From assembly GCF_015686695.1 (NCBI RefSeq), contig NZ_JADPMR010000001.1:1116001-1180000 (forward strand): DNA of 64,000 nt, read 5' to 3'. The stretch is from Vibrio nitrifigilis. Its GTDB lineage: Bacteria > Pseudomonadota > Gammaproteobacteria > Enterobacterales > Vibrionaceae. The position numbers were made by a program, and so were the translations under genes. Each line of letters opens with the position of its first letter. Positions within the stretch are counted from its first letter, which is position 1. The notes below the pieces were generated by a model. That model searched no databases, was not told where the DNA came from, and saw nothing but the letters and a program-made list of their open reading frames with translations. Shown here piece by piece: positions 32,177 to 41,041 of this stretch.

Positions 32177-34528
32177 ATGAACTTGGAACGTTCCGAGCGT
32201 ATCGAGATCCCCGTACTACCTCTGCGCGATGTAGTGGTTTATCCACACATGGTTATCCCTTTGTTTGTTGGCCGTGAAAAATCTATTCAGTGTCTTGAAG
32301 CTGCAATGGATAACAACAAACAAGTTCTCCTTGTCGCACAAAAGCAGGCGGAGACTGATGAGCCTACAGTATCAGACCTATTTGAAGTAGGTACGGTAGC
32401 AACGATCCTACAACTACTTAAACTGCCAGATGGTACAGTGAAAGTGTTGGTTGAAGGTCAGCAGCGTGCCCGTATTAAAGAATTTATCGAAGGTGAATAT
32501 TTCTCTGCTGATGCAGAGTTTTTGGTCACACCTGAGCTTGATGAAAAAGAGCAAGAAGTGATTGTTCGAAGTGCGATCAATCAGTTCGAAGGCTTTATCA
32601 AGCTGAACAAGAAAATCCCACCTGAAGTGTTGACGTCGTTAAATGGTATCGATGAGGCAGCTCGTTTAGCTGACACTATCGCTGCTCACATGCCACTAAA
32701 ACTTGAAGATAAACAACAAGTTCTAGAAATTCTTGATGTCACTGAACGTCTAGAGTTCTTGATGGGCCAAATGGAATCGGAAATCGACTTGCTGCAAGTT
32801 GAAAAACGTATTCGTGGTCGCGTTAAGAAACAGATGGAAAAATCTCAACGTGAGTACTATCTGAATGAGCAAATGAAAGCGATTCAGAAAGAACTGGGTG
32901 AGATGGACGATGCGCCAGATGAATTTGAGACTCTGAAGAAGAAAATTGAAGAGTCTAAAATGCCAAAAGAAGCTCGTGAAAAAACCGAGCAAGAGTTACA
33001 AAAGCTGAAGATGATGTCGCCAATGTCGGCTGAAGCGACAGTGGTTCGTAGCTACATTGACTGGATGGTGAATGTCCCTTGGCATAAGCGTTCAAAAGTA
33101 AAACGTGATCTATCTAAAGCGGAAGAAATTCTAAACTCAGATCACTACGGATTAGAGCGTGTTAAAGAGCGCATTTTAGAATATCTAGCGGTACAAAGTC
33201 GTATCAATAAATTGAAAGGTCCGATTTTGTGTCTAGTAGGGCCTCCAGGTGTTGGTAAAACGTCATTAGGTCGCTCAATCGCAGCGGCAACGGGGCGTAA
33301 ATATACCCGTATGGCACTGGGTGGCGTGCGTGATGAAGCGGAAATTCGTGGACACCGTCGTACTTATATCGGTTCACTACCTGGCAAGTTGATTCAAAAA
33401 ATGTCGAAAGTTGGTGTGAAAAACCCACTGTTCTTACTCGACGAAATCGACAAAATGTCAGCAGATATGCGTGGTGACCCAGCATCAGCATTACTAGAAG
33501 TACTCGATCCTGAACAGAACAATTCGTTTAATGACCACTACTTAGAAGTGGACTACGATTTGTCTGATGTGATGTTTGTTGCTACATCGAACTCGATGAA
33601 CATTCCAGGTCCATTGCTTGACCGTATGGAAGTCATTCGTCTGTCTGGTTATACCGAAGATGAAAAGCTTAACATTGCGAAACGTCACTTAGTAAATAAA
33701 CAGATTGAACGTAATGGATTGAAACAAAAAGAAATTACGATTGATGACTCCGCGATTGTTGGTGTGATTCGTTACTATACACGCGAAGCAGGTGTTCGTG
33801 GTCTAGAGCGTGAGATTTCAAAAATCTGCCGTAAAGCAGTGAAGAAAATTCTCCTTGATAAAGAGATCACTCATGTGACGGTAACAATGGATAATCTAAA
33901 AGATTATCTTGGTGTACAGCGCTTCGATTACGGTAAAGCAGACGAGCATAACCGCATCGGTCAAGTGGTCGGCTTAGCGTGGACTGAAGTTGGTGGTGAT
34001 TTGCTGACTATTGAAGCGCAGTCAATGCCAGGTAAGGGGAAAATGACCCAAACTGGTTCGCTAGGGGATGTGATGCAAGAATCCATTCAGGCCGCGATGA
34101 CTGTTGTACGTTCTCGTGCAGATAAGCTAGGAATCAACCAAGATTTTTACGAAAAACGCGACATTCACGTTCACGTTCCTGAAGGTGCGACACCAAAAGA
34201 TGGTCCAAGTGCAGGTATTGCGATGTGTACTGCATTGGTGTCTAGCTTAACGGGTAATGCTGTAAAAGCTGATGTTGCTATGACGGGTGAAATTACCCTA
34301 CGTGGTGAAGTACTTCCGATTGGTGGCCTTAAGGAAAAATTACTTGCGGCACACCGTGGTGGTATTAAAACAGTGCTTATTCCAAAAGATAACGAACGCG
34401 ATTTGGAAGATATTCCAGCCAATGTTATCGCTGATCTTGATGTCAAACCTGTGCAATGGATTGATGAAGTTTTGAAGGTTGCATTGGTTAAAGACCCAAC
34501 AGGTGTTGAGTTAGAGCCTGTAAAATAG
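32177..34528 (+). CDS. lon: ATP-dependent protease Lon
   Basis: The 783-residue protein begins MNLERSERIEIPVLPLRDVV, aligning with E. coli Lon; GGAAGAGAG at 32162-32170 fits this ATG. The order is an N-terminal substrate domain, a coiled region (about 190-300), the AAA+ domain (Walker A GPPGVGKTSLG, Walker B LFLLDEIDKM) and the protease domain. The Ser-Lys dyad is seen in TPKDGPSAGIAMC and, 43 residues later, GGLKEKLLAAHRGG. It degrades misfolded and regulatory proteins. A sigma-32 promoter upstream gives heat-shock control. Confidence 0.98.
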   Translation: MNLERSERIEIPVLPLRDVVVYPHMVIPLFVGREKSIQCLEAAMDNNKQVLLVAQKQAETDEPTVSDLFEVGTVATILQLLKLPDGTVKVLVEGQQRARIKEFIEGEYFSADAEFLVTPELDEKEQEVIVRSAINQFEGFIKLNKKIPPEVLTSLNGIDEAARLADTIAAHMPLKLEDKQQVLEILDVTERLEFLMGQMESEIDLLQVEKRIRGRVKKQMEKSQREYYLNEQMKAIQKELGEMDDAPDEFETLKKKIEESKMPKEAREKTEQELQKLKMMSPMSAEATVVRSYIDWMVNVPWHKRSKVKRDLSKAEEILNSDHYGLERVKERILEYLAVQSRINKLKGPILCLVGPPGVGKTSLGRSIAAATGRKYTRMALGGVRDEAEIRGHRRTYIGSLPGKLIQKMSKVGVKNPLFLLDEIDKMSADMRGDPASALLEVLDPEQNNSFNDHYLEVDYDLSDVMFVATSNSMNIPGPLLDRMEVIRLSGYTEDEKLNIAKRHLVNKQIERNGLKQKEITIDDSAIVGVIRYYTREAGVRGLEREISKICRKAVKKILLDKEITHVTVTMDNLKDYLGVQRFDYGKADEHNRIGQVVGLAWTEVGGDLLTIEAQSMPGKGKMTQTGSLGDVMQESIQAAMTVVRSRADKLGINQDFYEKRDIHVHVPEGATPKDGPSAGIAMCTALVSSLTGNAVKADVAMTGEITLRGEVLPIGGLKEKLLAAHRGGIKTVLIPKDNERDLEDIPANVIADLDVKPVQWIDEVLKVALVKDPTGVELEPVK

Positions 34529-34726
34529 TGATGTGTAGCAAAAATAAGTAAAAGATTATGCTGATAAGTGGAAAAAACGCTTGTCAGCATTTTTTTTGGA
34601 AGCTAACGTTAAGTTCGGTAGCGTTAAGCCCTGTATTGACAAGGCTTTCGCTGCTATTTTTTGGAAATTAAATGGAACGAACCGGCGCCTAACAAAATAA
34701 TAACTGGTGGCCAAAGGGGAATTAAA

Positions 34727-34999
34727 GTGAATAAAACACAATTAGTAGAAAAAATCGCATCTAACGCGGATATCTCAAAAGCATCTGCAGGACGTGCCCT
34801 TGACGCATTTATTGAAGCTGTGTCTGATACTCTTCAATCTGGTGACCAAGTTGCGCTAGTTGGCTTTGGTACATTCCAAGTACGTACTCGTGCTGCACGT
34901 ACTGGCCGTAACCCTAAAACGGGTGAAGAGATCCAAATCGCAGAAGCAAAAGTTCCAGCATTTAAAGCTGGTAAAGCATTGAAAGACGCTTGTAACTAA
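34727..34999 (+). CDS. hupB: DNA-binding protein HU-beta
   Basis: The 90-residue protein starts at GTG 34727 with AAAGGGGA at 34713-34720; a longer frame from 34661 adds 22 residues not found in HU. VNKTQLVEKIASNADISKAS, LVGFGTFQVRTRAARTGRNP (the DNA-binding arm) and AKVPAFKAGKALKDACN are classic HU. It is a dimeric nucleoid architectural protein. The position between lon and ppiD is the conserved enterobacterial and Vibrio order and distinguishes hupB from hupA. Confidence 0.97.
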   Translation: MNKTQLVEKIASNADISKASAGRALDAFIEAVSDTLQSGDQVALVGFGTFQVRTRAARTGRNPKTGEEIQIAEAKVPAFKAGKALKDACN

Positions 35000-35048
35000 T
35001 TCGACTTCTATCAGTTTGACTGGTAAATAAATCGAACCTTTTTAAATT

Positions 35049-35078
35049 ATGCGCATCCTACTGATGCGCATTTCTTTT
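35049..35078 (+). terminator. Terminator of hupB
   Basis: ATGCGCATC-CTACT-GATGCGCAT followed by TTCTTTTTCTG. The ATG at 35049 that could begin a longer ppiD lies in this stem. Confidence 0.9.
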
Positions 35079-35147
35079 TCTGTTATTATCGCGCTATTCA
35101 ATTTTGTACGAAGTAAACAACTTCACTATCCGGAGAGCAGTAACACT

Positions 35148-36998
35148 ATGATGGATCGACTACGCGAGGGCGCTAATAGCATCGCGATTAAAGTTATCTT
35201 AGGACTCATCATCCTATCCTTCGTTTTTGCTGGCATTGGAAGCTATCTTGTTAGTGGTAGCAACAACGCAGCAGCGAAAGTAGGCGACAGCAAAATCAGC
35301 CGTCAAGATTTTGAGCAGGCTTACCAAAATGAACGCAACCGCATGCAACAGCAATTGGGTGATTACTTTTCCAACTTGCTAAGTGACCCATCTTATGTGG
35401 CTTCTTTCCGTAAATCTGTTTTAGACCGCATGATCAATGATGAGTTGATTCAGCAGCATGCTCAATCACTCGGCTTGACAGTAAGCGACAGCCAAGTGCG
35501 TCAACAATTATTGAGTATTCCTGCTTTCCAAAAAGATGGTAAGTTCGACAAAGAGCTATATCAAGCGGCATTGCGCAGAGCGGGCTTTACTGCTGACGCT
35601 TTTGCAGAATATCTACGTAAAGAACTGCTACGTGATCAATTAGTGAATGCCTTACAAAGCAGCGAATTCGCTTTAAAAGGTGAAATTGACCACCAAGCCG
35701 AACTGATTAATCAAACTCGTAGCATTCAAACAATTGAACTTGCAACGAGTACGTTTGCAAAAAAAGTAAAATTGACTGACGAAGAAATTCAACAGTACTA
35801 CAAAGAGCATCCGCAGGCATTTACACGTCCGGCACAGAAGAAAATTTCTTATCTTGAAGTGTCTGCTGATGACCTTAAAGATCAAATTACCATTTCTGAT
35901 GCAGATGCGAAGAAATACTACCAAGACAACATCAGTAAATACTCTACGCCTGCTCAGCGCGAAGTTAGCCATATTTTAATTAAAGGTGATAAGCAAAAAG
36001 CAGAAGCAATCCTTAAACAGCTTAAGGCGGGCACTGATTTTGCTACATTAGCGAAAAAAGATTCGCAAGATGTTGGTAGTGCTAAACAAGGTGGCTCACT
36101 TGGTTGGGTTGAAAAGGGCACAATGGATCCGGTTTTCGAACAAGCTGCATTTGCACTGAAAAAAGCAGGTGATATTTCTGACGTCGTCAAATCATCATTC
36201 GGTTACCACATTATTAAGCTTGATGCGATTAAAGCTCCGCAAGCTAAACCGTTTAAAGAAGTGGCTGAGCAGATTCGTTCTGATCTCAAAGACCAGAAAG
36301 CGGTTGATAAATTCTATGACTTACAAGATAAGCTAGAAAAAGTGGCATTTGAATCACCAGATTCATTAGATGCAGCAGCAAAAGCGGTTAATGGTAAAGT
36401 ACAAAAAACCGATTTTGTTTCTCAGGCTGATGCACCGAAAGTATTGCAAAATTCAGATGTACAAGATGAGTTGGCAACACCAGAAGTCAGCGAAGACCGT
36501 TTGAATTCAAAAGTCGTTCAACTTGCCCCTGAGCACGTCATTGTGGTTCACGTTGATGATTCTCGCCCAGAAAAAGTATTACCACTTGAAGAGGTAAAAG
36601 CGAAAGTGGTGAAACAACTAACAGCAATGAAAGCAACAGAAAATGCTGCAACCTTAGCGGATCAACTCGTTGATAGCTTAGCCAAAGGCGACCAAAGCGT
36701 ATTGAAAGAGAATAAGTTAAGTTTCTCTGCCGAAAAATCAATCGACCGTCAAGACCCGCTAGCAGAAGAAGTATTTGCGATGGCGAAGCCACATGATGGA
36801 AAAGCAACTTATACTCGTACCCAAGATGCGAATGGTAATACTATTGTTGTTAAGTTGACTAAAGTCGCGACTAATAAAGACAGTAAGTACCATGATCAAA
36901 TTGGTCAGCAGTTAACTCGCTTATCCACACAGCAAGATATTGCTGGTGTTATCTCAGTTCTGCGTGCGCAGACGGATATCAAGTATTACGTGAAATAA
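35148..36998 (+). CDS. ppiD: Periplasmic folding chaperone PpiD (SurA/parvulin-like)
   Basis: The 616-residue product starts MMDRLREGANSIAIKVILGL, aligned with E. coli PpiD; GGAGAG at 35132-35137 precedes it. One membrane helix (about residues 15-37) anchors a large periplasmic part. A SurA-N-like region is at about 40-180, the parvulin domain at about 263-356 (REVSHILIKGDKQKAEAILK, GGSLGWVEKGTMDPVFEQAA), and an extended chaperone tail follows. It assists proteins leaving the SecYEG channel. hupB lies upstream behind a terminator; comEA follows. Confidence 0.96.
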   Translation: MMDRLREGANSIAIKVILGLIILSFVFAGIGSYLVSGSNNAAAKVGDSKISRQDFEQAYQNERNRMQQQLGDYFSNLLSDPSYVASFRKSVLDRMINDELIQQHAQSLGLTVSDSQVRQQLLSIPAFQKDGKFDKELYQAALRRAGFTADAFAEYLRKELLRDQLVNALQSSEFALKGEIDHQAELINQTRSIQTIELATSTFAKKVKLTDEEIQQYYKEHPQAFTRPAQKKISYLEVSADDLKDQITISDADAKKYYQDNISKYSTPAQREVSHILIKGDKQKAEAILKQLKAGTDFATLAKKDSQDVGSAKQGGSLGWVEKGTMDPVFEQAAFALKKAGDISDVVKSSFGYHIIKLDAIKAPQAKPFKEVAEQIRSDLKDQKAVDKFYDLQDKLEKVAFESPDSLDAAAKAVNGKVQKTDFVSQADAPKVLQNSDVQDELATPEVSEDRLNSKVVQLAPEHVIVVHVDDSRPEKVLPLEEVKAKVVKQLTAMKATENAATLADQLVDSLAKGDQSVLKENKLSFSAEKSIDRQDPLAEEVFAMAKPHDGKATYTRTQDANGNTIVVKLTKVATNKDSKYHDQIGQQLTRLSTQQDIAGVISVLRAQTDIKYYVK

Positions 36999-37028
36999 CT
37001 CGCAATAGCGCTGTTAGCACACTGCACA

Positions 37029-37066
37029 ATAAGACGGACTTCATTAGAAGTCCGTCTTATTTTTTT
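37029..37066 (+). terminator. Terminator of ppiD
   Basis: ATAAGACGGACTTC-ATTA-GAAGTCCGTCTTAT followed by TTTTTT, a perfect 14-bp stem. Confidence 0.95.
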
Positions 37067-37140
37067 AGAAGATCAGTGGGCATCGTTTGGTGTTGAATTT
37101 ATTTTTCTAGTTCCCCAAAGTAAAGACTAGGAAAACAGCA

Positions 37141-37437
37141 ATGAAAAAAATTTTGTTACTCTTGAGTTTGATTTTTGCCTTTTATACACCGAGCCAAGTG
37201 GTATGGGCGTCGAATAGCAGTACTAAGGCTGATGAGATTAAAATCACCGTCAACATAAACACCGCCAGTGCTGAAGAGTTATCAACACTGCTCAAAGGTG
37301 TTGGACTGACTAAAGCTAAGGCGATTGTAATGTATCGCCAAGCGAACGGCCCTTTTAAAAGCAAAGATGACTTAACGAAAGTGAAAGGTATTGGGAAATC
37401 AACAGTGAAAAAGAACGAAGAGAGAATTTTACTTTAA
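37141..37437 (+). CDS. comEA: ComEA-type helix-hairpin-helix DNA-binding protein
   Basis: The 98-residue product has a signal peptide (about residues 1-24, ending WAS) and a double helix-hairpin-helix: INTASAEELSTLLKGVGLTK and KAIVMYRQANGPFKSKDDLT, then KVKGIGKSTVKKNEERI. In V. cholerae a protein of this size at the same locus is the periplasmic ComEA that ratchets incoming DNA during transformation. The hairpin motifs GVGLTKA and GIGKST bind the DNA backbone. It has its own leader after the ppiD terminator, and its own terminator. Confidence 0.92.
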   Translation: MKKILLLLSLIFAFYTPSQVVWASNSSTKADEIKITVNINTASAEELSTLLKGVGLTKAKAIVMYRQANGPFKSKDDLTKVKGIGKSTVKKNEERILL

Positions 37438-37454
37438 TAACCAATTACTAAAAT

Positions 37455-37485
37455 AAAAAACTCAGATCCCAGATCTGAGTTTTTT
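37455..37485 (+). terminator. Terminator of comEA
   Basis: AAAAAACTCAGATC-CCA-GATCTGAGTTTTTT. Confidence 0.9.
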
Positions 37486-37616
37486 ATTTTTAAAATCGTG
37501 TTAAATTTATGAGTTAGGCCATTCTAAACTAGCGTGAAATCAAGATTCTTATTATAATTTCTCGCCGGTAAAACGTAGTTAATCATGGCTACGTACAAAA
37601 CAAAGTGGAGTAAAAC

Positions 37617-38303
37617 ATGTCCTCTCAAACACCGGTGGTAACTGTAGATGGGCCAAGCGGAGCAGGCAAAGGTACACTTTGCATGTTACTGGCTAAAAAA
37701 CTCGGTTTTCACCTTCTCGATTCTGGCGCCATTTATCGTGTGTTGGCTTTGGCCGCTATTCATCATGGTGTTGATACAGAGTCTGAAGAAGCGCTCGTTC
37801 CATTAGCAACTCATCTAGACGTTCAGTTTATTGCTGAAGGTGATCTAGTGAAAGTGATTTTGGAAGGGGAAGACGTATCCGGTGAATTACGCAAAGAGCA
37901 AACGGGAATGGCAGCGTCAAAAGTTGCGGCATTACCTCGTGTTCGCGAAGCATTACTGCGTCGCCAAAGAGCCTTTGCTGATGGTGCAGGCTTAGTCGCT
38001 GATGGTCGTGACATGGGCACAGTTGTATTCCCTGCTGCAGAAGCTAAAATCTTTCTTGATGCAAGTGCTGAAGAACGCGCCCGTCGTCGCTTTAAGCAGT
38101 TGCAACTGAAGGGCTTAGATGTTAAATTTGACGCCCTTTTAAGCGAAATCCAAGAGCGTGACGATAGAGATCGTAATCGCCCTGTGGCGCCGTTGCGCCC
38201 AGCAGAGGATGCGCTGCTGCTAGATTCAACCACAATGTCTATCGATGAAGTGGTTGAGAAAGCAATAAAATATGTAGAATCTAAGCTGTCACGAACTGAG
38301 TAG
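37617..38303 (+). CDS. cmk: Cytidylate kinase
   Basis: The 228-residue protein has the P-loop GPSGAGKGTL near the N-terminus (residues 12-21), DSGAIYRVLALAA (nucleotide-monophosphate site) and LVADGRDMGTVVFPAAEAKI, all typical of bacterial Cmk. RRRFKQLQLKG and RDDRDRNRPVAPLRPAEDA form the lid. It phosphorylates CMP and dCMP. cmk-rpsA adjacency is conserved in gammaproteobacteria. GTGGAG at 37605-37610 precedes the ATG. Confidence 0.97.
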   Translation: MSSQTPVVTVDGPSGAGKGTLCMLLAKKLGFHLLDSGAIYRVLALAAIHHGVDTESEEALVPLATHLDVQFIAEGDLVKVILEGEDVSGELRKEQTGMAASKVAALPRVREALLRRQRAFADGAGLVADGRDMGTVVFPAAEAKIFLDASAEERARRRFKQLQLKGLDVKFDALLSEIQERDDRDRNRPVAPLRPAEDALLLDSTTMSIDEVVEKAIKYVESKLSRTE

Positions 38304-38409
38304 TATCGGGGCAGATAGAGCGTTGGTCGCACGGATGATGACTGGCGAATTTAATAACCCCACGAGGTAGGATACCCGTGGAAGTTTACTCAAATTGAAG
38401 ATTATTTAA
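38304..38409 (+). promoter_or_regulatory. rpsA leader with autoregulatory-type structure
   Basis: The stem CCACG-GGT/ACC-CGTGG (38360-38381, one bulged A) sits upstream of a weak GAAG (38397-38400) in an AT-rich start region. E. coli rpsA has the same weak GAAG and hairpins that let S1 repress its own translation, so this is probably the same control. Confidence 0.6.
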
Positions 38410-40080
38410 ATGACTGAATCTTTTGCTCAACTCTTTGAAGAGTTTCTAAACGAGACTGAATTCCAACAAGGTACTATCGTTAAAGGTACTGTAGTAGCGA
38501 TCGAAAACGGCTACGTTCTTGTTGACGCAGGTCTGAAATCTGAATCTGCTATCCCAGCTGAACAGTTCAAAAACGCTGCTGGCGAACTAGAAGTAGAAGT
38601 AGGTTCTGAAGTAGATGTTGCTCTAGACGCTGTAGAAGACGGTTTCGGTGAAACTCAACTTTCTCGTGAGAAAGCGAAACGTCACGAAGCTTGGATCGTT
38701 CTTGAGAAAGCTTACGAAGAAGCTGAAACTGTTGTTGGTATCATCAACGGTAAAGTTAAAGGCGGTTTCACTGTTGAACTTAACGGTATCCGTGCATTCC
38801 TTCCAGGTTCTCTAGTAGACGTTCGTCCAATCCGTGACACTACTCACCTAGAAAACAAAGAGCTAGAGTTCAAAGTTATCAAGCTTGACCAGAAACGTAA
38901 CAACGTTGTTGTTTCTCGTCGTGCTGTTATCGAATCTGAAAACAGTGTTGAGCGTGACGAACTTCTTGAAACTCTACAAGAAGGTACTGAAGTTAAAGGT
39001 ATCGTTAAGAACCTTACTGATTACGGTGCATTCGTTGACCTTGGCGGTGTTGATGGTCTACTACACATCACTGACATGGCTTGGAAACGTGTTAAACACC
39101 CATCAGAGATCGTTAACGTTGGTGACGAAATCACAGTTAAAGTTCTTAAATTCGACCGTGAACGTACTCGCGTATCACTAGGTCTGAAACAGCTTGGTGA
39201 AGATCCATGGGTAGCAATCGCTGCTCGTTACCCAGAAGGTCACAAACTAACTGGTCGTGTAACTAACCTAACTGATTACGGCTGCTTCGTTGAAATCGAA
39301 GAAGGCGTTGAAGGTCTAGTACACGTTTCAGAAATGGATTGGACTAACAAGAACATCCACCCATCTAAAGTTGTTAATGTTGGCGACGAAGTTGAGGTTA
39401 TGGTTCTTGATATCGACGAAGAACGTCGTCGTATCTCTCTAGGTCTTAAACAGTGTAAAACTAACCCTTGGCAAGACTTCGCTGAAGCTCAAGCTAAAGG
39501 CGACAAAGTTACTGGTAAGATCAAGTCTATCACTGACTTCGGTATCTTCATCGGTCTTGAAGGCGGCATCGACGGTCTAGTTCACCTATCTGACATCTCT
39601 TGGAACGTTCCTGGAGAAGAAGCAGTACGTGAATACAAGAAAGGCGACGAAATCTCTGCAGTTGTTCTAGCTGTAGATGCAGATCGTGAACGCATTTCTC
39701 TAGGCGTTAAGCAAATGGAAAATGACCCATTCAACGCTTACGTTGCTGACAACAAGAAAGGTGCACTAGTTAACGGTACTGTTACTGCAGTAGACGCTAA
39801 AGGTGCAACTATCGAACTTGAAGAAGGCGTAGAAGGTTACATCCGCGTTTCTGAAATCGCACGTGACCGTGTTGAAGATGCTTCTCTAATTCTTAACGCT
39901 GGCGACAAAGTTGAAGCGAAATTTACTGGTGTAGACCGCAAAAACCGCGTAATCAACCTGTCTATCAAAGCGAAAGACGAAGCTGAAGAGCAAGAAGCAA
40001 TGGCTTCACTGAACAAGCAAGATGAAGGCGCGTTCGGTAATGCTATGGCTGACGCATTCAAAGCAGCTAAAGGCGAGTAA
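38410..40080 (+). CDS. rpsA: 30S ribosomal protein S1
   Basis: The 556-residue protein has six S1 repeats, seen as recurrent GxVxxxxDYGxFVxLxxGVDGLLHxS segments (for example KNLTDYGAFVDLGGVDGLLH, TNLTDYGCFVEIEEGVEGLV, KSITDFGIFIGLEGGIDGLV). Repeats 1-2 dock on the ribosome and 3-6 bind mRNA. Codon bias is extreme, as expected. A strong terminator follows. The leader lacks a good Shine-Dalgarno, as in E. coli. Confidence 0.98.
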   Translation: MTESFAQLFEEFLNETEFQQGTIVKGTVVAIENGYVLVDAGLKSESAIPAEQFKNAAGELEVEVGSEVDVALDAVEDGFGETQLSREKAKRHEAWIVLEKAYEEAETVVGIINGKVKGGFTVELNGIRAFLPGSLVDVRPIRDTTHLENKELEFKVIKLDQKRNNVVVSRRAVIESENSVERDELLETLQEGTEVKGIVKNLTDYGAFVDLGGVDGLLHITDMAWKRVKHPSEIVNVGDEITVKVLKFDRERTRVSLGLKQLGEDPWVAIAARYPEGHKLTGRVTNLTDYGCFVEIEEGVEGLVHVSEMDWTNKNIHPSKVVNVGDEVEVMVLDIDEERRRISLGLKQCKTNPWQDFAEAQAKGDKVTGKIKSITDFGIFIGLEGGIDGLVHLSDISWNVPGEEAVREYKKGDEISAVVLAVDADRERISLGVKQMENDPFNAYVADNKKGALVNGTVTAVDAKGATIELEEGVEGYIRVSEIARDRVEDASLILNAGDKVEAKFTGVDRKNRVINLSIKAKDEAEEQEAMASLNKQDEGAFGNAMADAFKAAKGE

Positions 40081-40090
40081 TCGACTTTAG

Positions 40091-40126
40091 TAAAGGAGGA
40101 GCCAGTATGACTGGCTCCTTTTTTTT
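40091..40126 (+). terminator. Terminator of rpsA
   Basis: GGAGCCAGT-ATG-ACTGGCTCC followed by TTTTTTTT. Confidence 0.93.
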
Positions 40127-40321
40127 GTGTAGAATTTAGATGTAATTCCTATTCTTACAGTCTTTTTGCGTGTTTTTTTGCACAACAAGTTGTAAATTTT
40201 GTGTAAACTGGATCAAAGAACCATCAACTGAGCGCAAAGTTTTTCGACAATAGCTCTCAAGTGTTTGTTGGAATTGGTATTACTTACTATAATGAGTTTG
40301 AATAACTCGAAGAGGGAAACT

Positions 40322-40606
40322 ATGACTAAGTCTGAATTGATCGAAAGACTCTGCGCTGAGCAAACCCATTTGTCTGCAAAAGAGATCGAAGATGCGGTGA
40401 AAGACATTCTTGAATACATGGCATCTACGTTGGAAGATGGAGAACGCATCGAAATTCGTGGTTTCGGTAGTTTCTCTTTGCATTATCGAGAGCCGCGCGT
40501 AGGCCGTAACCCAAAAACTGGTGAAAAAGTTGAATTAGAGGGTAAATATGTACCTCATTTCAAACCAGGCAAGGAATTACGTGAGCGTGTAAACGAAAGT
40601 CTCTGA
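40322..40606 (+). CDS. ihfB: Integration host factor beta subunit
   Basis: The 94-residue product starts MTKSELIERLCAEQTHLSAK, aligning with E. coli IhfB; an in-frame ATG at 40265 would add 19 unlikely residues. GAGGGAA at 40312-40318 precedes it. IEIRGFGSFSLHYREPRVGRNP and KVELEGKYVPHFKPGKELRE are the DNA-binding arm and C-terminal helix. With IhfA it bends DNA at specific sites and would assist sigma-54 promoters such as that of dctP. rpsA-ihfB adjacency is conserved. Confidence 0.97.
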   Translation: MTKSELIERLCAEQTHLSAKEIEDAVKDILEYMASTLEDGERIEIRGFGSFSLHYREPRVGRNPKTGEKVELEGKYVPHFKPGKELRERVNESL

Positions 40607-40625
40607 TTATCAAGACGCATTTATG

Positions 40626-40660
40626 AAAGCGGCATACTGTTACAGTGTGCCGCTTTTTTA
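40626..40660 (+). terminator. Terminator of ihfB
   Basis: AAAGCGGCATACTG-TTA-CAGTGTGCCGCTTT followed by TTTT. Confidence 0.92.
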
Positions 40661-40744
40661 TAATATGAATGCCGATTAGACGTGGTTTGTAACGCCGTTT
40701 TCCTGCATAATCAGGGTGGCTAATTCCTGAATAGGTGTCGCGTA

Positions 40745-41017
40745 ATGAAAATTATAAAAATTGTACTCATTTTGGCTCTGTTTCTTATCGCCTTGGCGTT
40801 AGGTTCACAAAACCAAGAAGTAGTGACCTTCAACTATTTGTTGGCTCAGGGACAGTTCCATCTTTCAACTTTATTGGGAAGCGTTTTTGTTGTTGGGTTT
40901 GTGTTGGCATGGATTCTCTTTGTAGGTGTTCATCTCAAGTCAAAATTTAGAATTCGTAAATTGAACAAGCAATTAAAAAAGCAGACCGCCAAAAACCAAG
41001 TCTCTGATGAGAACTGA
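40745..41017 (+). CDS. lapA: Lipopolysaccharide assembly protein A
   Basis: The 90-residue inner-membrane protein (DUF1049) has two helices (about residues 4-20 and 43-63), with SQNQEVVTFNYLLAQGQFHL between and a basic tail (KSKFRIRKLNKQLKKQ). It acts with LapB in controlling LPS synthesis. It precedes lapB by 24 bp in the conserved lapAB-pyrF order. Confidence 0.93.
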   Translation: MKIIKIVLILALFLIALALGSQNQEVVTFNYLLAQGQFHLSTLLGSVFVVGFVLAWILFVGVHLKSKFRIRKLNKQLKKQTAKNQVSDEN

Positions 41018-41041
41018 AATATAGGATAAGGCTGTTTTTTA

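Noticed and set aside
34661..34726. Longer HU-beta from ATG 34661
   Set aside because: Adds 22 residues absent from all HU proteins; the GTG at 34727 has the good ribosome site.
35049..35147. Longer N-terminus for PpiD from ATG 35049
   Set aside because: The ATG is inside the hupB terminator stem, and E. coli PpiD aligns from 35148.
37823..38332. A 169-residue minus-strand frame opposite cmk
   Set aside because: Ser/Arg-rich shadow of a well-supported gene with no motif.
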